Shown: positions 11,876-24,000 of the stretch, one piece after another
How positions within the stretch are numbered: position 1 is the stretch's first letter
Layout: every line of letters begins with the position of its first letter
Source of the DNA: Eleginops maclovinus
Lineage: Eukaryota > Chordata > Actinopteri > Perciformes > Eleginopidae
Length of the DNA stretch: 64,000 bases
Direction of reading: 5' to 3'
NCBI RefSeq assembly: GCF_036324505.1
Contig: NC_086355.1
Coordinates: forward strand, 20,016,518-20,080,517
The notes under the pieces: model-generated
Database searches by the model: none
The model's input: the letters and a program-made list of their open reading frames with translations, nothing else
What the model was told of the DNA's origin: nothing
Translations under genes and position numbers: made by a program

Positions 11876-12734
11876 ATTTATGAACTCTAAAATGTCTCAC
11901 CTTGACTATCCGGACGTATGAGTGCAAAGTTTGTCACTAGCTGTTTCCACATTCCTCCACTGAAGGATGTGCCTTTGCTTCTAAAAAATAGATAGCCCTG
12001 AGTATGTTCCAACAGCCATTCACTGTCTAATACCCAAACGGCACAGAAACCTAAAAAGAGTTAGCATTAGTATACTAAAATGTTGACTGCAAACATGGCA
12101 GTCTGCAGTTTTTAGATGTAATCCCAAAAGCTTCTGCACATTTCTACCAAAAAATCAACAACATGTCACTCGATGTGTTCAGTTACAAAACAACAAGCTC
12201 ACAAACATAATAAAGACAAAGATGCTAACTTCACTTACCACTCTGAAACATCAACTTGTCGCACAACAGACTCCTCATCAAGTACGTTAGGCTGTAACTC
12301 CGATGTGGCCGTCCATCTTGATGTGCCGTGCAACTAGCAGGGAGACATCCAGAATCTTTTTTTTACATACTTTTAAACTGATCCTAAAAGGCATTGTCAC
12401 AGTTGAAGTTCTCAAAAATAATTTGCAACAGCTATATTTAATGAATAACTTTACCAAATGCCTCTCTCATTATAGTCACTCAGTTCTTTTCAACAAAAAA
12501 GGAGTATGTATAGTCTTCGAGCGACCCAAAAACGGGAACGTGCAAATTCTGTGATAGTTGCCATGTAACCTGAAAAGTAACGTTTTTAGTTACGATATAC
12601 AAAACTGTTCATAATTCATTTCGTTTTTTAGATTTGGTTATTAAAACATTTCCCAGTGGCAACAAGTCTAAAATCTAACTTTCTTTAAGCTGTGGGGACC
12701 CGATGTGTCTTGAGGGGGACGTTGAGTATGAAAG
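11876..12734. other. Intergenic sequence after DNAH7
   Basis: AT-rich sequence with no recognisable gene or repeat before the interrupted repeat that starts near 12735. Confidence 0.6.
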
Positions 12735-12757
12735 TAAATGGTAATAGACTGGATGTA

Positions 12758-14362
12758 CAGTGGGGCAAAAAAATATTTAGTGAGCCACCAATTGAAAAAA
12801 AGTTCTCCCATTTAAAAAGATGAGAGATGCCTGTAATTTTCATCATAGGTACACTTCAACTATGAGAGACAAAATGGGGGAAACAATCCAGGAAATCACA
12901 TTGTAGGATTTTTAATGAATTAATTGGTAAATTCCTCGGTAAAATAAGTATTTGGTCACCTACAAACAAGCAAGATTTCTGGCTCTCACAGACCTGTAAC
13001 TTCTTCTTTAAGAGGCTCCTCTGTCCTCCACTCGTTACCTGTATTAATGGCACCTTTTTGAACTCGTTATCAGTATAAAAGACACCTGTCCACAACCTCA
13101 AACAGTCATACTCCAAACTCCACTATGGCCAAGACCAAAGAGCTGTCAAGGGAGACCAGAGACAAAATTGTAGACCTGCACCAGGCTGGGAAAACTGAAT
13201 CTGCAATAGGTAAGCAGCTTGGTGTGAAGAAATCAACTGTGGGAGCAATTATTAGAAAATGGAAGACATACAAGACCACTGCTAATCTCCCTCCATCTGG
13301 GGCTCCACGCAAGATCTCACCCCGTGGGGTCAAAATGATCACAAGAACGGTGAGCAAAAATCCCAGAACCACACGGGGGGACCTAGTGAATGACCTGCAG
13401 AGAGCTGGGACCAAAGTAACAGAGGCTACCATCAGTAACACACTACGCCGCCAGGGACTTAAATCCTGCACTTCCAGACGTGTCCCCCTGCTTAAGCCAG
13501 TACATGTCCAGGCCCGTCTGAAGTTTGCTAGAGGGCATTTGGATGATCCAGAAGAGGATTGGGAGAATGTCATATGGTCAGATGAAACCAAAATAGAACT
13601 TTTTGGTAAAAACTCAACTGGTCGTGTTTGGAGGAGAAAGAATGCAGAGTTGCATCCAAAGAACACCATACCTACTGTGAAGCATGGGGGTGGAAACATC
13701 ATGCTTTGGGGCTGTTTTTCTGCAAAGGGACCAGGACGACTGATCCGTGTAAAGGAAAGAATGAATGGGGCCATGTATCGTGAGATTTTGAGTGAAAACC
13801 TCCTTCCATCAGCAAGGGCACTGAAGATGAAGTGTGGCTGGGTCTTTCAGCATGACAATGATCCCAAACACACCGCCAGGGCAACGAAGGAGTGGCTTCG
13901 TAAGAAGCATTTCAAGGTCCTGGAGTGGCCTAGCCAGTCTCTAGATCTCAACCCCATAGAAAATCTTTGGAGGGAGTTGAAAGTCTGTGTTGCCCAGCGA
14001 CAGCCCCAAAACATCACTGCTTTAGAGGAGATCTGCATGGAGGAATGGGCCAAAATACCAGCAACAGTGTGTGAAAACCTTGTGAAGACTTACAGAAAAC
14101 GTTTGACCTCTGTCATTGCCAACAAAGGGTATATAACAAAGTATTGAGATGAACTTTTGTTATTGACCAAATACTTATTTTCCACAATCATTTGAAATAA
14201 ATTCATTAAAAATCAGACAATGTGATTTCCTGGATTTCTTTTTCTAATTCTGTCTCTCATAGTTGAGGTATACCTATGATAAAAATTACAGGCCTCTCTC
14301 ATCTTTTTAAATGGGAGAACTTGCACAATTGGTGGCTGACTAAATACTTTTTTGCCCCACTG
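12758..14362 (+). mobile_element. Full-length Tc1-like transposon with intact transposase frame
   Basis: This 1605-bp element begins CAGTGGGGCAAAAAAATATT and ends with the inverse ending CCCCACTG. It is flanked by TA at 12756-12757 and 14363-14364, the canonical Tc1/mariner target duplication. The terminal inverted repeats are long, about 200 bp each (roughly 12758-12960 and 14160-14362), and imperfect. The single open frame fills the interior. Together with the near-identical partial copy at 1-778 this indicates recent spread of the family. Confidence 0.97.
13125..14147 (+). CDS. Tc1-like DD34E transposase, 340 residues
   Basis: The product cuts and pastes its own element at TA sites. Residues 1-110 form the bipartite helix-turn-helix DNA-binding region ([20 protein letters not shown] is the first HTH), with an AT-hook-like [11 protein letters not shown] linker near 58-68. 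The catalytic triad is D153 ([10 protein letters not shown]), D244 ([10 protein letters not shown]) and E279 (LNPIENLW), with exactly 34 residues between the last two. The 340-residue length is normal for the family. The ATG at 13125 is preceded by stops, and the frame ends just before the right inverted repeat. Oddities are Leu instead of the usual Pro before DLNPIEN and Cys in MKCGWVFQ where the other copy has Arg. Both look like CpG or C-to-T decay, so activity is uncertain although the frame is open. Confidence 0.95.
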   Translation: MAKTKELSRETRDKIVDLHQAGKTESAIGKQLGVKKSTVGAIIRKWKTYKTTANLPPSGAPRKISPRGVKMITRTVSKNPRTTRGDLVNDLQRAGTKVTEATISNTLRRQGLKSCTSRRVPLLKPVHVQARLKFARGHLDDPEEDWENVIWSDETKIELFGKNSTGRVWRRKNAELHPKNTIPTVKHGGGNIMLWGCFSAKGPGRLIRVKERMNGAMYREILSENLLPSARALKMKCGWVFQHDNDPKHTARATKEWLRKKHFKVLEWPSQSLDLNPIENLWRELKVCVAQRQPQNITALEEICMEEWAKIPATVCENLVKTYRKRLTSVIANKGYITKY

Positions 14363-14575
14363 TATATGGGGCTTTTCCAGTCTTTGCTACCCCTCAAAGT
14401 GCTTTTACATATACAAGTCAGCATTCACCCATTCACACAGAGGCAGACATATAAGGTGCTATCTGCTCGGGGAGGACAAACATTCACTCAGTTGGCCATT
14501 GGGAGCCATTTAGCATTAGGTATCTTTCTCAAGGACACATCAACATGTTAGCTGAAGGGTTTGGGATGACACCAC

Positions 14576-15395
14576 CAAACTTCCGCTTAGAGGCAATGTT
14601 GTCAACTCCATAGTAATGAAAGTAGCTATAGACGTTAGAATAATTAGCAATTTGACTTCAATTGTAATGGATGCTGTAGGAGAGACAAAAGGTGGGGGGA
14701 AAACCCTTAATATGTTTAGAACTACAAATGAACGTTCTTCTGCAGATTTCTTTTGAAATACGCCATTACTTGTTGACTTTAATGCTTTGTCTAGAGCAAC
14801 ATTACATAAATCAATGTTGTCCTGTATTGTTAAATGTTAGATTATCATATTTAATCAAGAGACTGTGTATGTGGGATGGAATTGCTAACTCTACACCCAA
14901 CCGTACTTATTGATCCGGGCTTTGGACCAGCAAAGTGACCATAAAGCAACACTGCAAGCCAGGGCGGGATCAGCGGCGGCTTTGTTCATGTGCGATTAAT
15001 TTGCAGTCTCCAATAACACCCGAACAAGTAGCTAGATTTGGAAAGGAAAGTCGCCACAGCCCTTCTTCAAAGATTTGTCTTCACAGTGATGCAATGGTTT
15101 AGTTGATGTAGATAATATTGACAATTTATGTAACTAGCACTTAGCATGATAGCGTACATAAATATAAAACAACAGTAATGCAGCTACATTATAAATACAT
15201 TATGTCCACATGCACTTTTGGGTGCAGGTTTATTAAAGAATGATCTTGGCTTAACCCGTTGAACACAGGAAATGAATGAGGAATAGCGCAGCGTGAGGCA
15301 GGACAACGCTGCGGAGGAACGCAGTCGCGGTTTCGCACCTACACAATTGTCTCTGTTACATTAGCCTACGCCAGCAGCATCGGAGACCTTTTCAG
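14576..15395. other. Intergenic sequence between the two convergent genes
   Basis: I see no coding or repeat signal that I can name here. The stretch 15240-15400 is mildly CpG-rich. Confidence 0.5.
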
Positions 15396-16161
15396 TTTAT
15401 TTGCTTTCGTACAGTGGACAATGCACAGACAAGGCGAACAGAAAGGATGTCACACTTTGCATTTTATATCCAGCTTACTGAACAAACATACATACAACAA
15501 AGCAAAAAGTGAGAACAAATCATGGACCTTCATTTTACAGACAATTCCTTGCTTGATGAGGACAAGAGAAACCGCTTTGGGGCATAGTGTGTTAAGTGTC
15601 ACGGAGCCTTATCGCACACCAGACAGTACCATTTAATTACACAGGAAATTCAGGACCTCGTAGGGAAGTAATGTTCATAAAAAGTACATTTAGTCTTTAA
15701 AAAATACAAAATGTGTATCGTAGGAAACTGAAAGAAGTCAAATAAACAGTGTGTATCGTGGTGTAGGAACAGATGGAAATATTAAAATGAAGTGTTGACA
15801 AATTATATTCTCTCCATTATACTACGCCCCAAAGAGTTCAACTTGAACATCAAGCACAGTTCATTTAAAAAGTAACAAAGGTTGTCAATAGTTTAACTTT
15901 GCAGTACAAAGAATGAAAACAAATGTACACTCAACACAATGTCTGTACCGTTTCTCTCATGCGTCATGCATGGTTCAGTCGGATCGATAACACGGGTTCG
16001 ATGAGACCAACGATGATTTACAGCCAGTTGACACATACGATGTGGATGTCACACAGTGACAGGATAAATGAAAACACACACACAGAACCTGTGTGCTCCA
16101 GCAACTGACGCTAGGCGCTAGCATGTTAGCTGCGGGGACAGCCAATGGAATGTGGGGGAGA

Positions 16162-16179
16162 GGGGGGGGGGGGGGGGGG
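16162..16179. repeat. Poly(G) run
   Basis: Eighteen consecutive G follow a shorter G-rich stretch (C-rich on the minus strand). Its length is likely polymorphic and prone to sequencing error. Confidence 0.9.
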
Positions 16180-16964
16180 TGTCAAGCACAAGCCACTGAA
16201 AATCCACACTCCGGTCACATTTGGCAGTCAGCTGAGTGACTATAACGCACACCCTGGGGAACAAACGCAAGGAATGCTTGTAAAAAAAAATTAAAAATTA
16301 AATAATGAAAATAATGATCTGTATGAATGCTTTGATCCATTACAATGCAGGGGAAGCTGCCTCAAGGTTCATTGTTCCTCTTCTGATTGGTCTGTTGTAG
16401 ATTGTCAGGAATTGATTCCTTGTACCTTCAAAACTATTATTTAGCAGCAACAAAACTGTGCTTTCTTACTACTGATGTTATAAAGACTTCATGTGTTTAC
16501 AGTACATTAAAAAAATCTGCATTGGTGTGACATTTCCACCTACCTACTGTAAATACAGGTCCACTGCCGGGTGGTCCGATTGGACCCATAGAGGGACCCT
16601 AAATAAATCTAGCTAACTACAACATCTTTAGGTGAAGATAGGAAGAGCTAGCTTTTTCAGAATTCACATTTTGAAACTGCTGATTCTTATAAATGAAAGA
16701 TACAAATGTAATGAGGATACATCTCCTCTTGCTAAAGATTGTCAAACCCTTAAAGGTCAGACATTCATTGTTTCTATCCAAAAGTTGTAAATGCTATTTT
16801 GTAAAGGCATTAGCATCTGTGTTAGGTAACACTATGAACTACACAAGTTTAATGATCCCCCAAAAATCTAACTGATATAAAACATAAATGGGAAGAAAAA
16901 AAGTTGCAGCGAAAAACAAACTAACATTGAGCCATTGAGAAGGTCTGCCATGGAAAGTTCATTT

Positions 16965-17245
16965 TCTAGGTTAATCGATTAATCGTTTGGTCAATAAAAT
17001 GTCAGAAAATTATTTAAAATATCTATCCCAGCTTCTAAAAGTCAGAGGTAACGTTTTGTTTTATCAATCCCCAACAGAAAGATTGTCACTTATATCAAAC
17101 TGAGAAAGCAGGAAGCCTCCATATTAAAGAGGCAAAAGCATTTTCTGACATTTGTCCGTTAAAAATGACGCTAGCGATTAACCGAATATCAAAAATGGTT
17201 GAGTTAAGTTTTTTACTCCTAGTCGTCACATTATTTCAGCTCTAC
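16965..17245 (+). repeat. ATTAATCG-type teleost MITE-like repeat, clearest copy
   Basis: It starts with GGTTAATCGATTAATCGTTT, continues GGTCAATAAAATGTCAGAAA, and ends near TCAGCTCTACAAAG. The left AATCGATTAATCG is partly mirrored by CGATTAACCGAATATC near 17175. No coding capacity. Related pieces are at 2310-2500, 42925-43085 and 50395-50660. Confidence 0.6.
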
Positions 17246-17902
17246 AAAGTTTTCTTCCAGGTGTACACGCTAAGCTAACCTCCGTCACTGTCGCTCTGTG
17301 GAGCTGCTGCGGTGCCGCTACAGTGGCCAGGGCTTGAGAGATGTTTGACACACAGCGTGATGACATCATAAGCTGATGATGGATGGCGGGTGGAACACGC
17401 ACGGCAGATGTAGGAGGCATGGATGATGGGACACAGCACAGGGTGGATGAGAGACAACAACGCACTAACAACAGGTGACGGTGCATAGGCGATGAGCTGC
17501 TGGGCCGTGACAGCTGCCTCTCTGTGGGGATGCGTTTCCCTGCGCCACCTAGCAGCTCGTTTTTAGATGGAGGTCAATGGTTTGGAGCGGAGGAGGCCTT
17601 CTCCGGTCACTCTTCTTTCATTTGGCCTTTTTTTTCCCCCCTCTCCTCTAGGGGAGCAGACAGATTGGAGCCGACAGAGGAGAGGTAATGGAGGAGCAGA
17701 GTGTAAACATCACTGGCAGAGTCATGAGATATGCATAAGCTACCGCTGCATGTTTGGAATGGAGGCACTGGCCGTGAACGAGACCCACACTGCATGCAAG
17801 ACTGGGCCGTTACATCGCAAACAAAGCATGTTAAGGCCATGGAGAACAATATTGATACACCCAGCTCTCACTTCCCAGCTACCCTCCCCGCTAGCTCCTA
17901 GA

Positions 17903-18055
17903 CTAAAAGCCAAAATCGATAACGATGCGGTCTTCGAAGATGGCGATGAGCAGCATGATGCCGAACCCGGTCAGCATTCCCAGGTTCTGCAGGACAAAGT
18001 GACCCAGCTGGCAGCGCTTGTGGTCCTCGCTGTCGCCGTGGAGCATTTCTGGCAG
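17903..18055 (-). CDS. SLC39A10: SLC39A10 coding exon 9 (last)
   Basis: The acceptor CCCTACAG is followed by [15 protein letters not shown], then the last helix [20 protein letters not shown] and the C terminus IVIDFGF. The TAG stop is at 17905-17903. It is 153 bp, phase 0 in. LPEMLHGD is a diagnostic ZIP6/ZIP10 string. Confidence 0.96.
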   Translation of the reverse strand: MPEMLHGDSEDHKRCQLGHFVLQNLGMLTGFGIMLLIAIFEDRIVIDFGF

Positions 18056-21000
18056 CTGTAGGGAGACAGAATCAGGATCAGAAATGTTTCTCCGCTTTGC
18101 ACAACAGGAGACGGATAAAAGTGATGCAGGAACATTTTCAACTCACCATATCCACCAGCGCCACGTACAGGAACATGCCCGCGGTGACGGCGAAGATCCA
18201 GCTGGTGACGTTGTGTGTGTACTGTCCCACGGCCGTGCCGATCACCATGCCCACATACGCCATGAGGGCGGACAGCAGGTTGTAGAAGATGGCCTGCTTC
18301 ACGGACATCCCGGCTTTCAGCAGTACCGCGAAGTCCCCTGTCAGTGAGGAAACACACACTCTGTTAAACAGCAGTAGAAAAACCCTCCGCATCCCAGCAT
18401 GCAACACCTCAAAAACTCACAAGTTGTGTGAAGATAGGTTTTTCTAGAAAAATAAGGTATAAGGGCGCTAACGTCACTTCCCGACATAATTACGTCCCCG
18501 CCCACTTTCCGGCAAACAGAACTAATAGTTTTTTCACATCTTTAAGCTCATATATTGCAACCCAAACAACAAATGAATACAGAAATGCGTTTTTTTTTAC
18601 TTCCTCTACAGAAAAAAGAGAGTAAAAGAAACTAATTCAGAAATCTCAGTTTCAGTGTAAGCCTGCTGCCTGCTGCCACTCGTTCACCAGCAGACCCACC
18701 GGACATCCATCCCCTATTTATTCTCCGTAAAAACAAAACTGTCTCTGAAGCCCTATTTGTCAGGTTTTTCATATTCTTGGAGTAATTATACCGTTTTTGA
18801 CGAGCAGAAATATTATTTTCTGGCATCACTTTAACATTTTACGGGGAAATCTGTATTTTTTTTGTATGAGCGCACAGCGCCCCTTTTACCCGGTTTACAA
18901 AAAACCCTCAGATAGTGTAGTGCTTTGCTGCAAATGAACCCCTCGGAGAATGGCCTTTGTTACATAACATTATTTTTAGCTCACTCTTAATCAAAAGCAG
19001 CTTACAATTAGAGGATTTCACCATGAACAAACACATTTAACAAAGAAAGAAACCTGTAATTACATTAGCATACAAGTGCTACTGAATTGGATCCTGATAC
19101 ATATGGCAGTATTATTTTTTGCTTAGATGCCATGGCAACAGGTGGTTTTCAGTCTGCAGCAGAAGATGAATCGACTTTCTGCTGTCCTGACATCAAGGGG
19201 ATCTCCCCCAACCATTTAGGAGCCAGGGTTCTTGTGGAGGGTTACCTGGATACCACTTGGCAGTTATCATCCTGCTTTACTCTCTATGAAGTCACTAAGA
19301 GTGGCTCTCTCCGTACATCTGCCTCTGCCTTTTCCTGCAGGTGGAACACAAACCGCTCTTTCCAAGAAATATGTCCTTAACTCCCGTTTTATAATTACAC
19401 ATGCACGCCGTAGCCTCTCTCCCGTCTTCAATCACAGCCGAATGCGGGACGAGGCCCAAGTCCCAGCGGAAACGCCCTGGATTTTTGGAGGGAGATGAAT
19501 ACTGAGAAGGGGGCGGCCTACATTTCCTGCGCCGAGTAACAAGCGGCCTCTTTTCCCGGCTAATTACCTCAATGAATATATTACTCTGCCCTCATCTATC
19601 AATCCAACCCATAGAAAAAGAGAGGGGGGGGGAGTTAAAGAGAGACCTCTTCTTCTTATACCGCTGTTTCCTGCTTCCAAATCACTTTGACGGTCAGACA
19701 CGCCTGCTGCCACCTCGTCTACCGCAATTAACACACCCATCACTGCCAATTAGCCTCGCTCCGGGTGGTATAAGAAGCCTCATAATCATCCTCTCTGCCA
19801 TCCAGCTGCCAGGCGTGTTCACGAGGAGCCCGAGAAGTGCACTTGTCAAACCGCTGGGTTTTTCTGACGAGGGGGGGGCCCTACGGGGCGGAGGCAGAGT
19901 GCTGCTAAAGAGCGTGGGGAAGCGAATCAACAGGAAATGTGAAATAACACGGAAGGAGACTGATCTCACAAATCTTTATGCCGCTTGAGACGGGACTCGA
20001 GCGGCACTCGACCATCTGGAAACGGCAGTCAGCAGAGTCAAAATAGAGACAAAAGTGTTGGAGCAGAATCAGAGCTCCTCTATCCTGGAGCAGATGATTT
20101 TCTGGCACTAAAAACAGCTGAATGCCTAACGTCACAGATTAGAGAGAAGCTGCAGGCAGACATCTTCTTTATTCACGCATGGGTCATTTCTAAGTGTCTG
20201 CTATTTTGCTTTCATATCATGTCTTTTTTTTGAGTCAAGAAATCATCCAAAATACTCATTAAGACGTTTATGTTTCTAACTTTGTCTTTTTGTGTCCGCA
20301 GATTTCTCCCAGACTAAAGAAGAACTTATAATTATAATGCATAGTTTGCATATTAAACACAACTTTTTTTGGAATAGAGGGACGCAGGAACGAGTCCTTA
20401 AACCCGGAAGTGAGTTAGCATTTTACCACTTCTGGTTCCCTCGTCTCAAGAGTCAGTGGGATTTCTCCGTAGAATTTTCGAAACAGCTCGAAATAAGGTC
20501 TGTGGTTGACACAAATTTAAGAAAATGACCACGTTTTGTTCTACGACATTAAATATAATGATATCCAAGATATTTGCATATTAGAACATTACATCTCCGA
20601 GACTTAAAATACTTGTCTCTATGCAGTAGAGCAGTGTTTCTCAAACTTTTTCAGACCAAGGACCACTTAACCAATAAACAAATACTCACGGACCACCTAA
20701 CTCCCCCAATATCCCAAAACAAGATACAAGATTCAAGAAGCTTTATTAATCCCGAGGGAAATTGAGGTGCAACAGTTCAATACAAAGAAGGAAGGAGAAA
20801 TATACACTAAATATAACTAAATATAAACTAGAATAAATACAATAGGCCTGCTTACTACTCCAACAGTATATTACAATAACAGCCTAATAATAACAGCTTT
20901 ATGTGACCTCTCTATATCGCTCGTTCACACATTAAATCAACAATACAAATACAACTACGGATTCTACAAGCATTTCGTTCACATGCGATTTAAACGGTAA

Positions 21001-24000
21001 ATGCTGATAGATTTTACACATCATATGAAACATAGACTACATTTATTACTGAGTTTATGTCCGAGCGAACAGAGAGATACGCAAAATGCACCGCATTTAG
21101 TACGACACAAACTTCTGCTGTGTATTTTCAAAAATAAAATACAGTAAAACTATGGTTGCAGGCCCAAGTTCAACAAGAATTTAACAATAAACACAAGGTC
21201 ATTATTTACACTGTTACATTTACAAATAGCATTGTTTACTCACTCATACACTGCGTGTCTCTGTTGCTACCTAATGGGAGGAATGGTGCTGCTTGTGCTG
21301 AGACATCAGTGAAACAATGTCTGGATCCGAACTGGAGAGTTTTAGTCTCATATCACAGTCCACATTGATCCTGTTACGCTGCTTTGTCTTCAGACCAACA
21401 AGTGTAGAAAAACCAACTTCACAGTTGTAGGTGGTTGGAAACGGCATCAACAGTTTCAGAGCAGCGTCAGCCAGCTCTGGGTGCTCAGGCTGGACGTGGA
21501 CCCAAAAGTCCGTCAAGCTTTTCTCTCTGAAAGTCGTCCTCAGTGTCCCATCAGATGCGATGTCCACAAGGCTGTCAACCTGTCTTGATGGGAGCTTGGA
21601 ACTGACGTGTTCGATGTGCGTTTTGTCCCCAAATGGATTCCTGATCCACTCATAGCCTGCATCTAGTTCTGGGAAATATCTTCCCAGCTAAAAGTGAAGG
21701 CCTTGCAGATGTTCCTTGAAGGCTGCAACTGAGCCGCAGTCCAGCTCTTCATCTGCAGCGAGGAGAAAATCCACAAGCGTCGGAAAACAGTCAAACTCCT
21801 GGCGATCCAGACGGACACACCACAATTCCACCTTGAGGCTTGCGGCTTTAATTTTGTCCTGCACATTGAAGGCGGTGACGGCTTTTCCCTGCAGCGCTAA
21901 GTTCAAAGCATTGAGTGCGCTAAAGACATCGGCCAGGTATGCCAATTTTGAGAGCCACTGGAAATCATGCAGTCTGTCATACAGTTCATCAGTATGATGC
22001 AAGAATAACATCACCTCATCGCGCAGTTCAAATAGACGGGTGAGAACTTTCCCACGCGACAGCCAGCGAACTTCAGTATGGAAAAGCAGTTTTGTGTGTT
22101 CACTTCCCATTTCATCACACAGAGCTTTAAAAAGACGTGTGTTCAGTGCTTTGGTTTTTATTGTATTAACAATTTTCACAGACTCGTCCAGTACTGATTT
22201 GAGGCATGGTGGCATTTTTTTCACAGCCAGCTGTTCTCTGTGAATGCAACAGTGTGTTGCTGTGGCGCAAGGTGCAACGCGTACGCGCGCTGCCAGTCCC
22301 TTGTGTTTCCCAGTCATTGCAGTTGCACCATCTGTGCAAATACCAACACATCGTGTCCAGTCGATATTATTCTGCAGGATGAAATCGTTGACTGAGTCAA
22401 AAATGGCTTCCCCTGTGGTGTTGGTCGGCAGGGAACGACAAAACAGAAATTCATCCTGCACACCGCCATCATAAATGTACCTTACAAAACACAGCAGGTT
22501 TGCCTCATTCACGATATCAGTTGACTCGTCCAGTTGCAGTGTGAAAAACTGGCTTTGGCGTAAACGTGTGATCAGCTGATCTTTCACATTTTCGGCCATG
22601 GCTGTTATTCGCCGCTGGACAGTATCATTGGAGAGGGGGACCCTGTTAATTTCGTCGCTTGCTTTCTCCCCAAACAATACATTAGCCATAACCTTGGCAG
22701 CTGGTTTGACTAAATTCTCACCTATCGAATGAGGTTTCCCTGTTTTTGCGATGAGAAGGGATACCCTGTATGATGCCTCTGTAGCCTTCGCATTTTCCCC
22801 CGTCGCAAAAAAATGTGAGGGCGCCTTCGTCATGTGTTTTTAAGTTCATCACGTTTTCTCTCAAACAATGCTAAAGGTTTCCCGATGTAATCCTTGTGTT
22901 TGCTCTCAAAATGACGCTTGAGCTTGGCGGGTTTCATAGCCTCGTTAGCCAACGACTCGTAGCACAAAACACAGTGTGGATTGGGATCCTCTTCATCTCC
23001 AGTCCAGAAAAATCCGAATTTTATGTAGTCGCTGTGATATTTTCTCTTCACTTTAGCGCTGGACTTTCCGCGATCAAGCCGAGTTTCACAGCTTTCAGCC
23101 GGGTGGTGGTTAGACGGCGAACCGCTCTCCTGGGACTCAGTAACGCACACAAAATCACTTGTCGCTGCGGCTGAACCACTTGTAGTTGCTGGATCTCCTG
23201 CATCAGGACGATGCACCTTGACTGTCACGTCAGATTTGTCATTTAATTTTCTTTTAACTGACCCTGTCTTTAGCCATCGATCCATCTTGTCAGTTGACAG
23301 CTCAAATTGACCGCGCAAATCATTTATGACGTAAGATCGTAACCTACGTACCTACGTAGGTACGAACCTACGTAGCTACGCTACGCTACATCTATGCTAC
23401 ACTCTATACTAGTCATTTTAAGACAGTTTGAGAAACACTTTAAACTTATAATATATTCATTTCAAATGTGACATTTTACCAAAATACTCACAGACCACTA
23501 GGGGTCACTCACGGACCACCAGTGGACCACTCTTTGAGAAAGACTGCAGTAGAGCAGGGGTGTCCAAGAAGGTTTAATCTGCCCTAAGCTAATTCTAAAA
23601 GTATAATGGAATAAGGCTCACACCTGAAACTTGTGATTGTCTTATATTGTACTTCTTAAATATATATATAAACTAATATTACACAGTAGCATTCATGGGT
23701 TAATAAGCCCACTTCTCAAATAATTCAGTCCATTGAAGTTGAAAACATTTCTAACAAATCTTAGTTAATAAGAAAAAAGCCAAATAACGTATTTGCATAT
23801 CAAGCTTCTGCTTTAAGGGATGAGCTTCCAACAAATTAAACAGAACCCTACGGAGAGCTGGGATGTTTCTTAAAGCATATTCAAGTGTCAAGCATAATTT
23901 GCCTACATTTGATTGATGTGCTAACTAATAACTTATGAGGCGATATACCTCTCCTCTAGTGAGTGGCCCAGCCCGTCATATCATTTTCTGTATGTGGCCC

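Larger units (their letters stand above)
12735..14575 (+). repeat. Older dispersed repeat interrupted by a Tc1 insertion
   Basis: The left piece 12735-12757 (TAAATGGTAATAGACTGGAT then GTA) and the right piece 14363-14575 (TATGGGGCTTTTCCAGTC, CCTCAAAGTGCTTTTACA, ATTCACCCATTCACACAGAG, TCAAGGACACATCAACATG) join into one copy of a common fish repeat. That repeat normally reads TAAATGGACTGTATTTATAT through CTCAAAGCGCTTTACA to AAGGACACATCGACATG. The Tc1 element sits at the TA between the two pieces. Confidence 0.7.
15396..17902 (-). other. SLC39A10: Possible long 3' UTR of SLC39A10
   Basis: The minus strand has no AATAAA close to the SLC39A10 stop codon at 17903. The first good one met is at 15401-15396. 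Human SLC39A10 is known to have a multi-kilobase 3' UTR, so a UTR of about 2.5 kb is plausible. The segment contains an 18-bp G run at 16162-16179 and a MITE-like repeat at 16965-17245. ATTAAA-type variants (for example near 16850) could terminate it earlier. Confidence 0.35.

Noticed and set aside
17567..18357. Plus-strand 164- and 109-codon frames near the SLC39A10 3' end
   Set aside because: They overlap antisense to coding exons 8 and 9 and have no recognisable domain.
22830..22833. ATGA overlap between two hAT frames as translational coupling
   Set aside because: Eukaryotic hAT transposases are single proteins; a one-base indel explains it.
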